Source of the DNA: Rhodospirillales bacterium
Lineage (GTDB): Bacteria; Pseudomonadota; Alphaproteobacteria; Reyranellales; Reyranellaceae
Reading direction: 5' to 3'
Length of the DNA stretch: 64,000 nt
Assembly: GCA_016699855.1 (NCBI GenBank)
Contig: CP064988.1
Coordinates: forward strand, 3,066,501 to 3,130,500
Position numbers and translations under genes: made by a program. Shown in pieces: positions 42,979-53,528 of this stretch. Every line of letters begins with the position of its first letter. Within the stretch, counting starts at the first letter, position 1. A model generated the notes under the pieces. The model did no database searches and was not told the DNA's origin. It saw only the letters and a list, made by a program, of their open reading frames with translations.

Positions 42979-45060
42979 TCAGACCTCGACCTGGCCGCCG
43001 AGCTCGACCGCGCGGCCGGGCGGGATGCGGAAGAACACCTTGCTGGCCAGCGCCGTGGTCGACAGGAAGATGAACAGCGCCTGCCGCCACGCGCCCAGCG
43101 GCGAGCGCGCCGCCGGCACCAGCGTCTCGCGCCCGAGGAAGAACGAGGTCTGCATCTCGTCGTAGGGCAGCCCGTGCGCCTTGCAGCTGGTCAACGCCGT
43201 CGGCACGTCCGGCCGCTCCATGAACCCGTAGCGCGCCACCACGGCGTGGAAGCCCTTGCCCAGCCGGCGCACCTCGATGCGCTTGTCGCGCGCCACCCTC
43301 GGCACGTCGACGGTCAGCACCTGCAGCAGGATGATGCGCTCGTGCAGCACCTTGTTGTGCTTGAGGTTGTGCAGCAGCGCCAGCGGCACGGTGTCGATGT
43401 CGCCGGTCATGAACACGGCGGTGCCGGTGACGCGGGTCGGAATGCCGCGCATCGTCGACAGGAACAAATCGACCGGCAGCGCGTCGCCGTGCAGCTTCTC
43501 GTAGACCAGCGCCCGGCCGCGGCGCCACGTCGAGATCACGAACCAGGCGAACAGCGCCATGGCGAGCGGGAACCAGCCGCCGTCGGGGATCTTGATGGCG
43601 TTGGCGGCGAGGAAGGCGACGTCGATCAGGCCGAGCGCCGCGAACACGCCGAACGCCGCCCAGCGGTTCCACTTCCAGATCGAGACGGCGACGATGGCGG
43701 CCAGCACCGCGTCGATGGTCATGGCGCCGGTCACCGCGATGCCGTAGGCGCCGGCCAGGTTGCTCGAGGATCCGAAACCGATCACCAGCGCGATGACGCC
43801 GGCCATCAGCAGCCAGTTGACGCGCGGCACGTAGATCTGCCCGATCTCCGTCTCCGACGTGTGCTGGATCTGCATGCGCGGCAGCAGGCCGAGCTGGATC
43901 GCCTGCTGGGTCAGCGAGAAGACGCCGGAGATGACGGCCTGCGAGGCGATGATCGCGGCCATCGTGGCCAGCGCGATCATCGGGATCAGCGCCCAGCCCG
44001 GCGCCATCTCGTAGAATAGGTGCTCCAGCGCCGTGGGCTCGCGCAGCAGCAGCGCTGCCTGGCCGAAATAGTTGAGCATCAGCGCCGGCAGCACCAGGCC
44101 GAACCACGCCAGCCGGATCGGCCGGCGGCCGAAATGGCCCATATCGGCGTACAGCGCCTCGCCGCCGGTCACCGCCAGCACGATCGCGCCCAGGGCGACG
44201 AAGGTCTGCCAGCCGAGCGAGCCGATCAGCGCCACGCCGTACATCGGGTTGATCGCGGCCAGCACGCCCGGCGTCTGCGCGATCTGCCAGGCCCCCAGCG
44301 CGGCCAGCGTGGCGAACCACACCAGCATGATCGGGCCGAATAGGCGGCCGACCCGGCCGGTGCCGCGCGACTGGATGACGAACAGCCCGCCGAGGATGAC
44401 GACCGCGATCGGCACGACATAGGTCTGGAGGCCGGGCTGCACGAAATCGATGCCCTCGATCGCGCCCAGCACCGAAATCGCCGGCGTGATCAGCCCGTCG
44501 CCGAAGAACAGCGCGAGGCCGAGGATCGACGCCAGCAGGATCAGCGCGCGGCCCTTGGCCGCGCCCGGCGGCAGCGCGTTCGACGCCAGCCGCGCCAGGG
44601 CGAGCACGCCGCCCTCGCCTTTGTTGTCGGCGCGCAGGATCAGCACGACGTATTTCACGGTGACGGTCAGCAGCAGCGCCCACAGCGCCAGCGACACGAC
44701 GCCCAGGACGTGCGCGGGCTCGCGCACCGACAGGCCGCTGGAATGCGCGAACGCCTCGCGCATGGTGTAGAGCGGGCTGGTGCCGATGTCGCCGTAAACC
44801 ACCCCCAGCGCCCCGAGCATCAGGGCACGGAGCGCGTCCTTGTGTCGGTGGTCGGCGGCGCTGTCGGGATTGTGCTCGGGCAGCATCGCGTCGCGGGTCG
44901 ACACGCCCGGCGCGCCCGGCGCCATCGCGGCGCGCGGGTCGTCGACCAGCGGATCCGGCGCCACGGGCGAGTCCGTGGCCGGACGCTCGCCGGCGACCGG
45001 CGCCGTGGCTCCGTTCGCCGCGTCCGATGCGTCGCGGGGGGCGCCGTCGAGGGTCGTCAT
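42979..45060 (-). CDS. kup: KUP family potassium uptake protein
   Basis: A 693-residue potassium-proton symporter of the KUP/HAK family. After a Pro/Asp-rich cytoplasmic extension of about 65 residues, the core starts LMLGALGVVYGDIGTSPLYTMREAF, the family signature. About 12 membrane segments follow, with GEGGVLALARL, FFGDGLITPAISVLGAIEG and GGEALYADMGHFG. The C-terminal cytoplasmic domain ends at the family position (LGGQVEV). The chosen ATG 45060 has GAG nearby; a GTG at 45099 is possible but adds only a basic stretch. It is convergent with the NUDIX gene. Confidence 0.93.
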   Translation of the reverse strand: MTTLDGAPRDASDAANGATAPVAGERPATDSPVAPDPLVDDPRAAMAPGAPGVSTRDAMLPEHNPDSAADHRHKDALRALMLGALGVVYGDIGTSPLYTMREAFAHSSGLSVREPAHVLGVVSLALWALLLTVTVKYVVLILRADNKGEGGVLALARLASNALPPGAAKGRALILLASILGLALFFGDGLITPAISVLGAIEGIDFVQPGLQTYVVPIAVVILGGLFVIQSRGTGRVGRLFGPIMLVWFATLAALGAWQIAQTPGVLAAINPMYGVALIGSLGWQTFVALGAIVLAVTGGEALYADMGHFGRRPIRLAWFGLVLPALMLNYFGQAALLLREPTALEHLFYEMAPGWALIPMIALATMAAIIASQAVISGVFSLTQQAIQLGLLPRMQIQHTSETEIGQIYVPRVNWLLMAGVIALVIGFGSSSNLAGAYGIAVTGAMTIDAVLAAIVAVSIWKWNRWAAFGVFAALGLIDVAFLAANAIKIPDGGWFPLAMALFAWFVISTWRRGRALVYEKLHGDALPVDLFLSTMRGIPTRVTGTAVFMTGDIDTVPLALLHNLKHNKVLHERIILLQVLTVDVPRVARDKRIEVRRLGKGFHAVVARYGFMERPDVPTALTSCKAHGLPYDEMQTSFFLGRETLVPAARSPLGAWRQALFIFLSTTALASKVFFRIPPGRAVELGGQVEV

Positions 45061-45260
45061 TCGCACTCGGATCTTCGACCGAAGGACCGGATCATCCACC
45101 CGCCCCCGGCGGATCGCAATGACCCGCCGATGGCGGCCGGCGCGGGGTCATGCTCCCGGGGCGCCGCCGAGTCAAGGCGTCGAACCGACGCCGCCGGACG
45201 CCGGTCCGCACCGCGATAGCCCCGTGCTAGCGTCGCGGCCCGACATCCACGAGGCCCGCC

Positions 45261-45566
45261 ATGGAACGAACCGAGGACCGAGACCGCCCGATGGCCGTCC
45301 CGACGCGCCAGCTCGAGACCGACCGCGCCATCGTCACGATGTGGCGGTTCGCGCCCGGCGCGCACACCGGCTGGCACCGGCACGGCCACGACTACGTGGT
45401 CGTGCCGACGACCTCCGGCAGCCTGGCGATCTGGAACGGGACCGTGCTGGTCGAGGCGGCGATGACCGCCGGGGCGTCGTACTGCCGCGCCGCCGGCGTC
45501 GAGCACGACGTGATCAACCCGGGCCCCGGCGAGTTCGCGTTCGTGGAGATCGAGTTCAAGCCCTGA
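45261..45566 (+). CDS. small cupin-fold protein
   Basis: A 101-residue single-domain cupin. The first metal motif is FAPGAHTGWHRHGHDYVVV and the second is the GVEHDVINPGPGEFAFVEIE stretch. Two or three His in the first motif and one in the second would bind a metal. The substrate is unknown; such proteins serve as dioxygenases, isomerases or small-ligand sensors. The 200 bases upstream (45061-45260) show no clear promoter. It is convergent with the HpcH/HpaI gene. Confidence 0.78.
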   Translation: MERTEDRDRPMAVPTRQLETDRAIVTMWRFAPGAHTGWHRHGHDYVVVPTTSGSLAIWNGTVLVEAAMTAGASYCRAAGVEHDVINPGPGEFAFVEIEFKP

Positions 45567-45580
45567 CGGGGCCGGTCCCG

Positions 45581-46366
45581 TCAGGACCGGCAGGCCGCGC
45601 GCAGATCGGAGACGCCGCGCGACAGCGCGGTCTGGAACAGCCCGACATCGTGCGAGATCGACAGGAAATCGAAACCCTGCGCGTGCAGAGCGGCGCATTC
45701 CTCGACCGTCGCGGCGAGGCGCCCCGCCGATTTTCCATGGCGCCGGCAGGCCGCCAGGGTCAGGTCGACGGCGCGGCGGAAATCGGGGTGCTCGAAGCGG
45801 CCGGGGATGCCGAGGCTGACCGACAGGTCGAAATGCCCGACCCACAGCACGTCGACGCCGTCCATCGCGGCCATCGCGTCGGCGGCCTCCGCGCCGCTAC
45901 CGTTCTCGATCTGCAGCATCACGATGGTGCGCGCGTTGTGGGCGGCGAAATGCTCCGGCAGCGGGGTCGACGGCGGCGTGAAGCGGTCGTGCGCGAAGCC
46001 CATGGCGACGCCGCGCTTGCCGTCGGGATGGTACTTCGCGACGTCGAGCACGTGGCGCGCCTCCTCGGCCGAGCGCACCATGGGCACCATGATGCCGTCG
46101 GCGCCGGCGTCGAGGACGCGCGAGATGTCCTCGCGCCGCTGCGAGGGCACGCGCACGACGACCGGCAGAGCCGCGGCGCGCATCGAGGCGACCGCGGCGC
46201 GCACCGTGTCGAAGCCGAAGCCGCTGTGCTCCATGTCGAGCACGGCGTAGTCGGCGCCGGCCGCCTTCACGATCTGGCCGACCCCCGGCGTCGCGAACTC
46301 GAAGATGAACGTGCCGATCTTCGGCGCCGCCGTGCCGACATGCGCGCGCAATCCAGTGTCTGCCAT
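45581..46366 (-). CDS. HpcH/HpaI family aldolase
   Basis: A 261-residue class II (metal-dependent) pyruvate aldolase of the HpcH/HpaI family, which cleaves 4-hydroxy-2-oxoacids such as hydroxy-oxo-heptanedioate. The family core is DYAVLDMEHSGFGFDT, VPMVRSAEEAR, IVMLQIENGSG (metal-binding Glu) and LWVGHFDLSVSLGIPG (metal-binding Asp). Length is normal. It is divergent from the nitronate monooxygenase gene, with a 70-base gap. Confidence 0.88.
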   Translation of the reverse strand: MADTGLRAHVGTAAPKIGTFIFEFATPGVGQIVKAAGADYAVLDMEHSGFGFDTVRAAVASMRAAALPVVVRVPSQRREDISRVLDAGADGIMVPMVRSAEEARHVLDVAKYHPDGKRGVAMGFAHDRFTPPSTPLPEHFAAHNARTIVMLQIENGSGAEAADAMAAMDGVDVLWVGHFDLSVSLGIPGRFEHPDFRRAVDLTLAACRRHGKSAGRLAATVEECAALHAQGFDFLSISHDVGLFQTALSRGVSDLRAACRS

Positions 46367-46437
46367 CGATCCCTCCCTCTTGCCGGACGCTAGCGCCCGC
46401 TCTAGGGCTGGGGCAAGCGCCGGCCCGTGGAGGCAGC

Positions 46438-47418
46438 ATGTCGATTCCGGACGATCTCGCCCGACGTCTCACCCTGCCGCTGATCGCGGCGCCGATGTTC
46501 CTCGTGTCCGGCGTCGATCTCGTCGCGGCGGCGTGCGCGGCCGGCGTCGTCGGCTCCTTCCCGACCGTCAACTGCCGCTCGGTCGAGGAGCTCGACGCCT
46601 GGATGTCGGAGATGCGGCGGCGGATCGCCGAGGCGGAGGGTGAGTCCGGACGCGCCGCCGCGCCGATCTGCCCCAACCTGCTGGTGCATCCCTCCAACAC
46701 GCGGCGCGACGCCGACGTCGCGGCGCTGGCGCGCCACCGCGTCGAGCTGGTCATCGCCAGCGTCGGCAATCCAAAGCCGGTGGTCGCGCCGCTGCGCGAC
46801 ATCGGCTGCAAGGTGTTCGCCGACGTCGCCTCGTTGCGCCACGTCGAGAAATGCCTGGAGGCCGGCGTCGACGGGCTGATCCTGCTGACCGCCGGCGCCG
46901 GCGGCCAGACCGGCCAGGCCAATCCCTTCGCCTTCGCGCGCGCCGCGCGCGCGATGTTCGACGGCCCCATCGTGCTGGCCGGCGGCGTGTCCGACGGCCA
47001 CGCGCTCTACGCCGCGCGCGCCCTGGGCTGCGACCTCGCCTACATGGGCACGCGGTTCATCGCCACGCGCGAGAGCATGGCGAAGCCGGCCTACAAGGAG
47101 ATGCTGGTGTCGTCGCGGCTCGACGACGTGCTGCTGAGCCGCGCCTTCACCGGACTGGAGACCAACATGCTGCGGCCGTCGATCGTGGCGGCCGGGCTCG
47201 ATCCCGACGCGCTGCCGGCGCGCGGCGCCATCGATGTCGCCAAGGACATCGACCGCGGCGCGCGCGAGAGGGCCGAGGCGTCCGGCGCGCGGCGTTGGAC
47301 CGATATCTGGAGCGCCGGGCATTCGGTGTCCGGCGTCACGGACGTGCCGTCGGTCGCGCAGCTCGTCGCCCGCACGCGGGACGAGTACGACGCCGCGCGC
47401 GCCGCGGCGTCGCGCTGA
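46438..47418 (+). CDS. nitronate monooxygenase family protein
   Basis: A 326-residue FMN-dependent nitronate monooxygenase (2-nitropropane dioxygenase) family member. The start MSIPDDLARRLTLPLIAAPM and the phosphate-binding AGAGGQTGQANPFAF, plus VLAGGVSDGHALYAARALG, match the FMN-binding barrel. The enzyme oxidises alkyl nitronates such as propionate-3-nitronate; the related enoyl-ACP reductase FabK branch is an alternative. It is followed by tspO. Confidence 0.85.
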   Translation: MSIPDDLARRLTLPLIAAPMFLVSGVDLVAAACAAGVVGSFPTVNCRSVEELDAWMSEMRRRIAEAEGESGRAAAPICPNLLVHPSNTRRDADVAALARHRVELVIASVGNPKPVVAPLRDIGCKVFADVASLRHVEKCLEAGVDGLILLTAGAGGQTGQANPFAFARAARAMFDGPIVLAGGVSDGHALYAARALGCDLAYMGTRFIATRESMAKPAYKEMLVSSRLDDVLLSRAFTGLETNMLRPSIVAAGLDPDALPARGAIDVAKDIDRGARERAEASGARRWTDIWSAGHSVSGVTDVPSVAQLVARTRDEYDAARAAASR

Positions 47419-47442
47419 TCTCCGGCGGCGGGAGGGATCGGC

Positions 47443-47946
47443 ATGCCTTCGAATCGGACCCCTGCGCCCGCGTCCCGGTCCTGGGGCGCGCTCGCGCTGT
47501 GCCTCATAGCCGTCGCGCTGGTCGCGGGCCTCGGCGCGCGATTCTCGCCGGCGGTCGATCCCGCCTGGTACGCCGCGCTTCGCAAACCCGGCTTCAATCC
47601 GCCGGCGTGGCTGTTCGCGCCGGTATGGACGACGCTCTACGCGATGATGGCGGTGTCGTGCTGGCTGGCGTGGCGCGCCGCGGCCGGGCCGGTGGCGCGA
47701 TACCGCGTCGCGGCGCTATGGACGCTGCAACTGGCGTTGAACGCCGTCTGGACGCCGCTGTTCTTCGGCCTCCAGCGCGTCGATCTCGCGCTGGCGGACA
47801 TCGTCGCGCTCGATCTCGCCGTCGTGGCGACGATCATCGCGTTCCAGCGCGTCTCACGCGTGGCCGCTTGGCTGCTCGCGCCCTATCTCGCCTGGATCAG
47901 CTTCGCGACCGCCCTGACGGCGGCGATCTGGCGGCTCAATCCCTGA
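47443..47946 (+). CDS. tspO: TspO/MBR family protein
   Basis: A 167-residue five-helix membrane protein of the tryptophan-rich sensory/peripheral benzodiazepine receptor family, which binds porphyrins and is linked to tetrapyrrole and stress control. Diagnostic segments are WYAALRKPGFNPPAWLFAPVWTTLY, LQLALNAVWTPLFFG and YLAWISFATALTAAIWRLNP. The ATG at 47443 has GGGAGGG upstream. It lies 24 bases after the nitronate monooxygenase gene in the same direction and may be cotranscribed with it. Confidence 0.92.
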   Translation: MPSNRTPAPASRSWGALALCLIAVALVAGLGARFSPAVDPAWYAALRKPGFNPPAWLFAPVWTTLYAMMAVSCWLAWRAAAGPVARYRVAALWTLQLALNAVWTPLFFGLQRVDLALADIVALDLAVVATIIAFQRVSRVAAWLLAPYLAWISFATALTAAIWRLNP

Positions 47947-47961
47947 CGACGGCGGCGATTG

Positions 47962-48228
47962 TCAGTGCAGATGCAGCAAGGCGTCGGCGTGGCGCAGATC
48001 GGCTGGTTGGATCAGCCCCGCGTTCGCGACGCGGACGCGGTGCAGCTTGCCGTCGAGATTGCGCTCCCAGAACTCCAGGAATCGGTTCAGGACGGGGAAG
48101 CGCGGCGCGATATCCAGATCCTGCCAGACGAAGGTTTGAAGCACGTGCCGGTGGTCCGGCATCCAGTAGAGGATCTCGGCCGTGGTCAGCCGGTAGTCTC
48201 TGAGCTGCTTCTCGAATGCGATCGACAT
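47962..48228 (-). CDS. usg: Usg family protein
   Basis: An 88-residue Usg-family protein, found mainly in Alphaproteobacteria; function unknown. Recognisable blocks are FEKQLRDYRLTTAEILYWMPDHRHVLQTFVWQDLDIAPRFP and LDGKLHRVRVANAGLI. It is divergent from groES across a 358-base gap and convergent with tspO. It supports the alphaproteobacterial assignment. Confidence 0.88.
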   Translation of the reverse strand: MSIAFEKQLRDYRLTTAEILYWMPDHRHVLQTFVWQDLDIAPRFPVLNRFLEFWERNLDGKLHRVRVANAGLIQPADLRHADALLHLH

Positions 48229-48457
48229 GAGCCAAGCTCCATCATCAGTGCATCCGAGGGAAGGGTCTCATGCGTCATCCAAAAATTCAAATATTATCCA
48301 TATATATCAATTCATTAGCAGCCTATGGACATGATTGCTGCCACAAAATGTAGTGTGGCGCAAATGACACGCGGCGACATTCCTAGTGGCCGGTCCTCCT
48401 ATTTCAGCACAATGCTAAGTGACGGAAATATAACGAAAATCCATTTTGATGTTGTCC
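48229..48457. other. AT-rich intergenic region upstream of groES
   Basis: A stretch of about 230 bases with unusually low GC (for example around 48280-48315, TCAAATATTATCCATATATA) between usg and the heat-shock promoter of groESL. No ORF with a ribosome site, and no clear repeat was found. It may hold the usg promoter and bendable upstream DNA for groESL. Confidence 0.5.
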
Positions 48458-48486
48458 CTTGACTCCGCGCGGCCGGAACCCTAAAT
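48458..48486 (+). promoter_or_regulatory. groESL promoter, sigma32-like
   Basis: CTTGAC (48458-48463) is followed after 17 bases by CTAAAT (48481-48486). This fits the alphaproteobacterial sigma32 pattern (CTTG with a 17-base spacer and a CYTAT-like -10) as well as sigma70. The CIRCE operator begins 12 bases after it. Confidence 0.6.
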
Positions 48487-48498
48487 CCCCGGCGCGCG

Positions 48499-48525
48499 TT
48501 GGCACTCGTTTGAGCAGAGTGCTAA
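48499..48525. promoter_or_regulatory. CIRCE operator (HrcA binding site)
   Basis: TTGGCACTC (48499-48507), nine bases, GAGTGCTAA (48517-48525), one mismatch from the TTAGCACTC-N9-GAGTGCTAA consensus. It overlaps the expected transcription start of groESL and predicts HrcA repression of the operon. Confidence 0.93.
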
Positions 48526-48586
48526 CAGTCGCCTCGAATGCCGTCCCGTTCCGGGGCTGTCGAACGACAATCTGAGGAGGATATTC

Positions 48587-48901
48587 ATGCAGTTTCGTCC
48601 GCTGCACGACCGCGTCGTGGTGAAGCGCGTCGCGGAGGAGGAGAAGAGCAAGGGCGGGATCATCATCCCGGACACCGCCAAGGAGAAGCCGATGGAAGGC
48701 GAGATCGTCGCCGTCGGTCCGGGCGCCCGCGACGACAAGGGCGTGCTCGTCGCGCTCGACGTCAAGGTCGGCGACCGCGTCCTGTTCGGCAAGTGGTCCG
48801 GCACCGAGGTGAAGCTCGACGGCGTCGATCTCCTGATCATGAAGGAGAGCGACATCATGGGCATCCTCGAGGCCACCAAGGCCGTGCGCAAGGCCGCCTG
48901 A
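48587..48901 (+). CDS. groES: co-chaperonin GroES
   Basis: The 104-residue heptameric lid of the GroEL chaperonin. It begins MQFRPLHDRVVVKRV and contains the mobile loop EEEKSKGGIIIPDTAKEKP, which binds GroEL, then EGEIVAVGPGARDDKG. The end is normal (LIMKESDIMGILE). It lies 64 bases before groEL, with GAGGAGG before ATG 48587. Control by CIRCE/HrcA and the sigma32-like promoter upstream. Confidence 0.98.
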   Translation: MQFRPLHDRVVVKRVAEEEKSKGGIIIPDTAKEKPMEGEIVAVGPGARDDKGVLVALDVKVGDRVLFGKWSGTEVKLDGVDLLIMKESDIMGILEATKAVRKAA

Positions 48902-48965
48902 TCCGCCGCGCGCCACGCCGGCGCGCCCGTTCAAAATCCAGAGATTTCCCGAAAGGTAGAAGACC

Positions 48966-50609
<1,644 letters not shown>

Positions 50610-50641
50610 TCCGCCGTCCGGTCCCGCAAGGATCGAACGCG

Positions 50642-50670
50642 AAGGCCGGGGAGCGATCCCCGGCCTTTTC
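50642..50670 (+). terminator. rho-independent terminator of groESL
   Basis: A stem of 11 bases, AAGGCCGGGGA with TCCCCGGCCTT, loop GCGA, followed by TTC and T-rich sequence. It begins about 33 bases after the groEL stop. Confidence 0.88.
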
Positions 50671-50772
50671 GTTTGCCGACCGCGCGGCTGGACGGCCGGC
50701 GGCGGTTGAAGTATTTATGGGCGCAACGCGGGCCGCTCCAGCCGGTCCGCGGTTCTATTTGGAGAAAGGGCT

Positions 50773-51801
<1,029 letters not shown>

Positions 51802-51824
51802 CGGGTCCGGAGATCGTCCGGACC

Positions 51825-51856
51825 AGCCCCCGGCGTCCCGCGCCGGGGGCTTTTTC
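51825..51856 (+). terminator. rho-independent terminator of asd
   Basis: An 11-base stem, AGCCCCCGGCG with CGCCGGGGGCT, loop TCCCG, directly followed by TTTTT. It begins 24 bases after the asd stop. Confidence 0.93.
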
Positions 51857-51886
51857 ATGGCCGGAGCGATCGGCCCCGCCAAGCCC

Positions 51887-51917
51887 TTGAAATCACCCGC
51901 AAAGATTCCCGTATATT
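51887..51917 (+). promoter_or_regulatory. candidate promoter of the TPR-glycosyltransferase pair
   Basis: TTGAAA (51887-51892) and TATATT (51912-51917) with a 19-base spacer, or GTATAT at 18. They lie in a short AT-rich patch 55 bases before ATG 51972. The spacing is slightly long, so this is tentative. Confidence 0.45.
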
Positions 51918-51971
51918 AAGTTAAGAAAATGGTATAAATAATTGAATTAGAAAGATTTTGAGTCAGGATCA

Positions 51972-53528
51972 ATGAGCGACGACTTCGAGTGGCTGCCGCG
52001 GGGTGTGGCGCCGGTTTCGATGACGCCCGTCGCGCCGGCGTCACCGTCTCCGCCGTCGGTCGTGGCCGCGACGCCGTCCACGCCGATCACGATCCGCCCG
52101 ACCGCCGGTGGCGGCAAGCCGCGCGTGACCGTGGACGACCTTCGCCGCTGGATGCGCGACGCCTTCGACAAGCAGCAGAAGGACGACCTCGACGGCGCCA
52201 TCCTCGACTACCGGCGGGTGCTCGCCGTCCAGCCCGGCAACCGCGCGGCGTGGGGCAATCTCGGCGTCGTCTACCGCAAGGCCAAGCGGCCGGAGATGGC
52301 GGTCGCCTGCTACGTGCGCGCGCTCGACGGCGACGAGGGCAACGCCGGCGTCGTGGGCAATCTCGGCAACGCCTACAAGGACCTCGAGCGCTACGACGAG
52401 GCGCTGGAGTGCCATCGCCGCGCCATCGCGCTCGATCCCAAGGCGATCGGCCTGCTGCACAACTACGGCGTGGCGCTGTCGGAGGCCGGCAAGGCGGCCG
52501 AGGCCAAGGCGGTGTTCGACCGCGTCATCGCCAGCGAGCCGGACCACACCGACGCGCACTGGGACCGCGGCATCGCCTCGCTGCGCATGGGGCACTTCAC
52601 GCGCGAGGCGTGGGACGACTACGACTGGCGCTGGAAACTGCAGGAGCTGGCCAACTACAAGCCGCCGACGCGCGCGCCGGTGTGGCGCGGCGAGCCGCTC
52701 GAGGGCCGCACGCTCATGGTCTATTCCGAGCAGGGCTTCGGCGACACGCTGTTCGCGCTGCGCTACCTGCCGCGCCTGAAGGGGATCGACGGCAAGGTCG
52801 TCCTGCGCTGCCAGCCCGATCTGATGCGCCTGGTCGGCGAGGTCGGTGGCTACGACGAGCTGTCCTCGGCGCGCGAGGCGCCGCCGCCGCACGATCTGGC
52901 GATCCCGATCATGAGCCTGATCGGGCGCTACACGAAGTCGATCGACGAGATTCCGCCGCCGCCGAAGCTGACGATCCCCGCCGGCGCCGGCGCCAAGGCG
53001 CGCCCGCGGCTGGCGTTGGCCGGCGACCGCTTCAAGGTCGGCATCGTGTGGTCGGGCAGCGTGACGTTCCGCGGCAACTCCAAGCGCGCCGTCGGCCTCG
53101 AGCGGTTCCTGACCTTCGCCGGCGTGCCCGGCGTGCAGCTCTTCAGCCTCCAGAAGGGGCCGCCCTACGAGGAGTACCGCCAGCAGGCGCCGCATCCGCT
53201 CGTGGTCGACCTCGGCTCGGCGTTCGACGATTTCGCCGACACCGCCGCGATCATCCGCGAGCTCGACCTGGTGCTGATGACCGATTCGTCGGTCGCCCAT
53301 CTCGCGGGCTCGCTCGGCGCCCCGATCTGGGATCTCGTCAACTACAACACGTACTGGATCTACTTCCAGGACCGCGACGATTGTCCCTGGTACCCGTCGA
53401 TGCGGCTGTTCCGCCAGCGGGCGGCGGGCGACTGGGACGAGCTCTTCGACCGCGTGCGGGGCGAGCTGGCGCGGCATGTGACCGAGGTGCGGCGCGCGTC
53501 GGGCGCCGCGGAACGGAACGCGCGGTGA
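51972..53528 (+). CDS. tetratricopeptide repeat protein with glycosyltransferase-like domain (1)
   Basis: A 518-residue protein. After a Pro/Thr-rich N terminus come TPR units at about residues 60-200 (AWGNLGVVYRKAKRPEMAVACYVRAL, NLGNAYKDLERYDEALECHRRAIAL, HNYGVALSEAGKAAEAKAVFDRVI). The C-terminal half is a glycosyltransferase family 9-like fold: YSEQGFGDTLFALRYLPRL, VGIVWSGS, and the nucleotide-sugar site DLVLMTDSSVAHLAGSLGAPIWDLV. The family is seen near polysaccharide and flagellin glycosylation genes; its acceptor is unknown. The weak ribosome site (AGGATCA) precedes ATG 51972. It overlaps the next gene by four bases, and the two are paralogues. Confidence 0.83.
   Translation: MSDDFEWLPRGVAPVSMTPVAPASPSPPSVVAATPSTPITIRPTAGGGKPRVTVDDLRRWMRDAFDKQQKDDLDGAILDYRRVLAVQPGNRAAWGNLGVVYRKAKRPEMAVACYVRALDGDEGNAGVVGNLGNAYKDLERYDEALECHRRAIALDPKAIGLLHNYGVALSEAGKAAEAKAVFDRVIASEPDHTDAHWDRGIASLRMGHFTREAWDDYDWRWKLQELANYKPPTRAPVWRGEPLEGRTLMVYSEQGFGDTLFALRYLPRLKGIDGKVVLRCQPDLMRLVGEVGGYDELSSAREAPPPHDLAIPIMSLIGRYTKSIDEIPPPPKLTIPAGAGAKARPRLALAGDRFKVGIVWSGSVTFRGNSKRAVGLERFLTFAGVPGVQLFSLQKGPPYEEYRQQAPHPLVVDLGSAFDDFADTAAIIRELDLVLMTDSSVAHLAGSLGAPIWDLVNYNTYWIYFQDRDDCPWYPSMRLFRQRAAGDWDELFDRVRGELARHVTEVRRASGAAERNAR

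Noticed and set aside
48390..48420. Second CIRCE-like half site (CAGCAC AATGCTAAG) upstream of groES
   Set aside because: The arms are incomplete and the spacing is wrong; only the 48499-48525 site matches the consensus.
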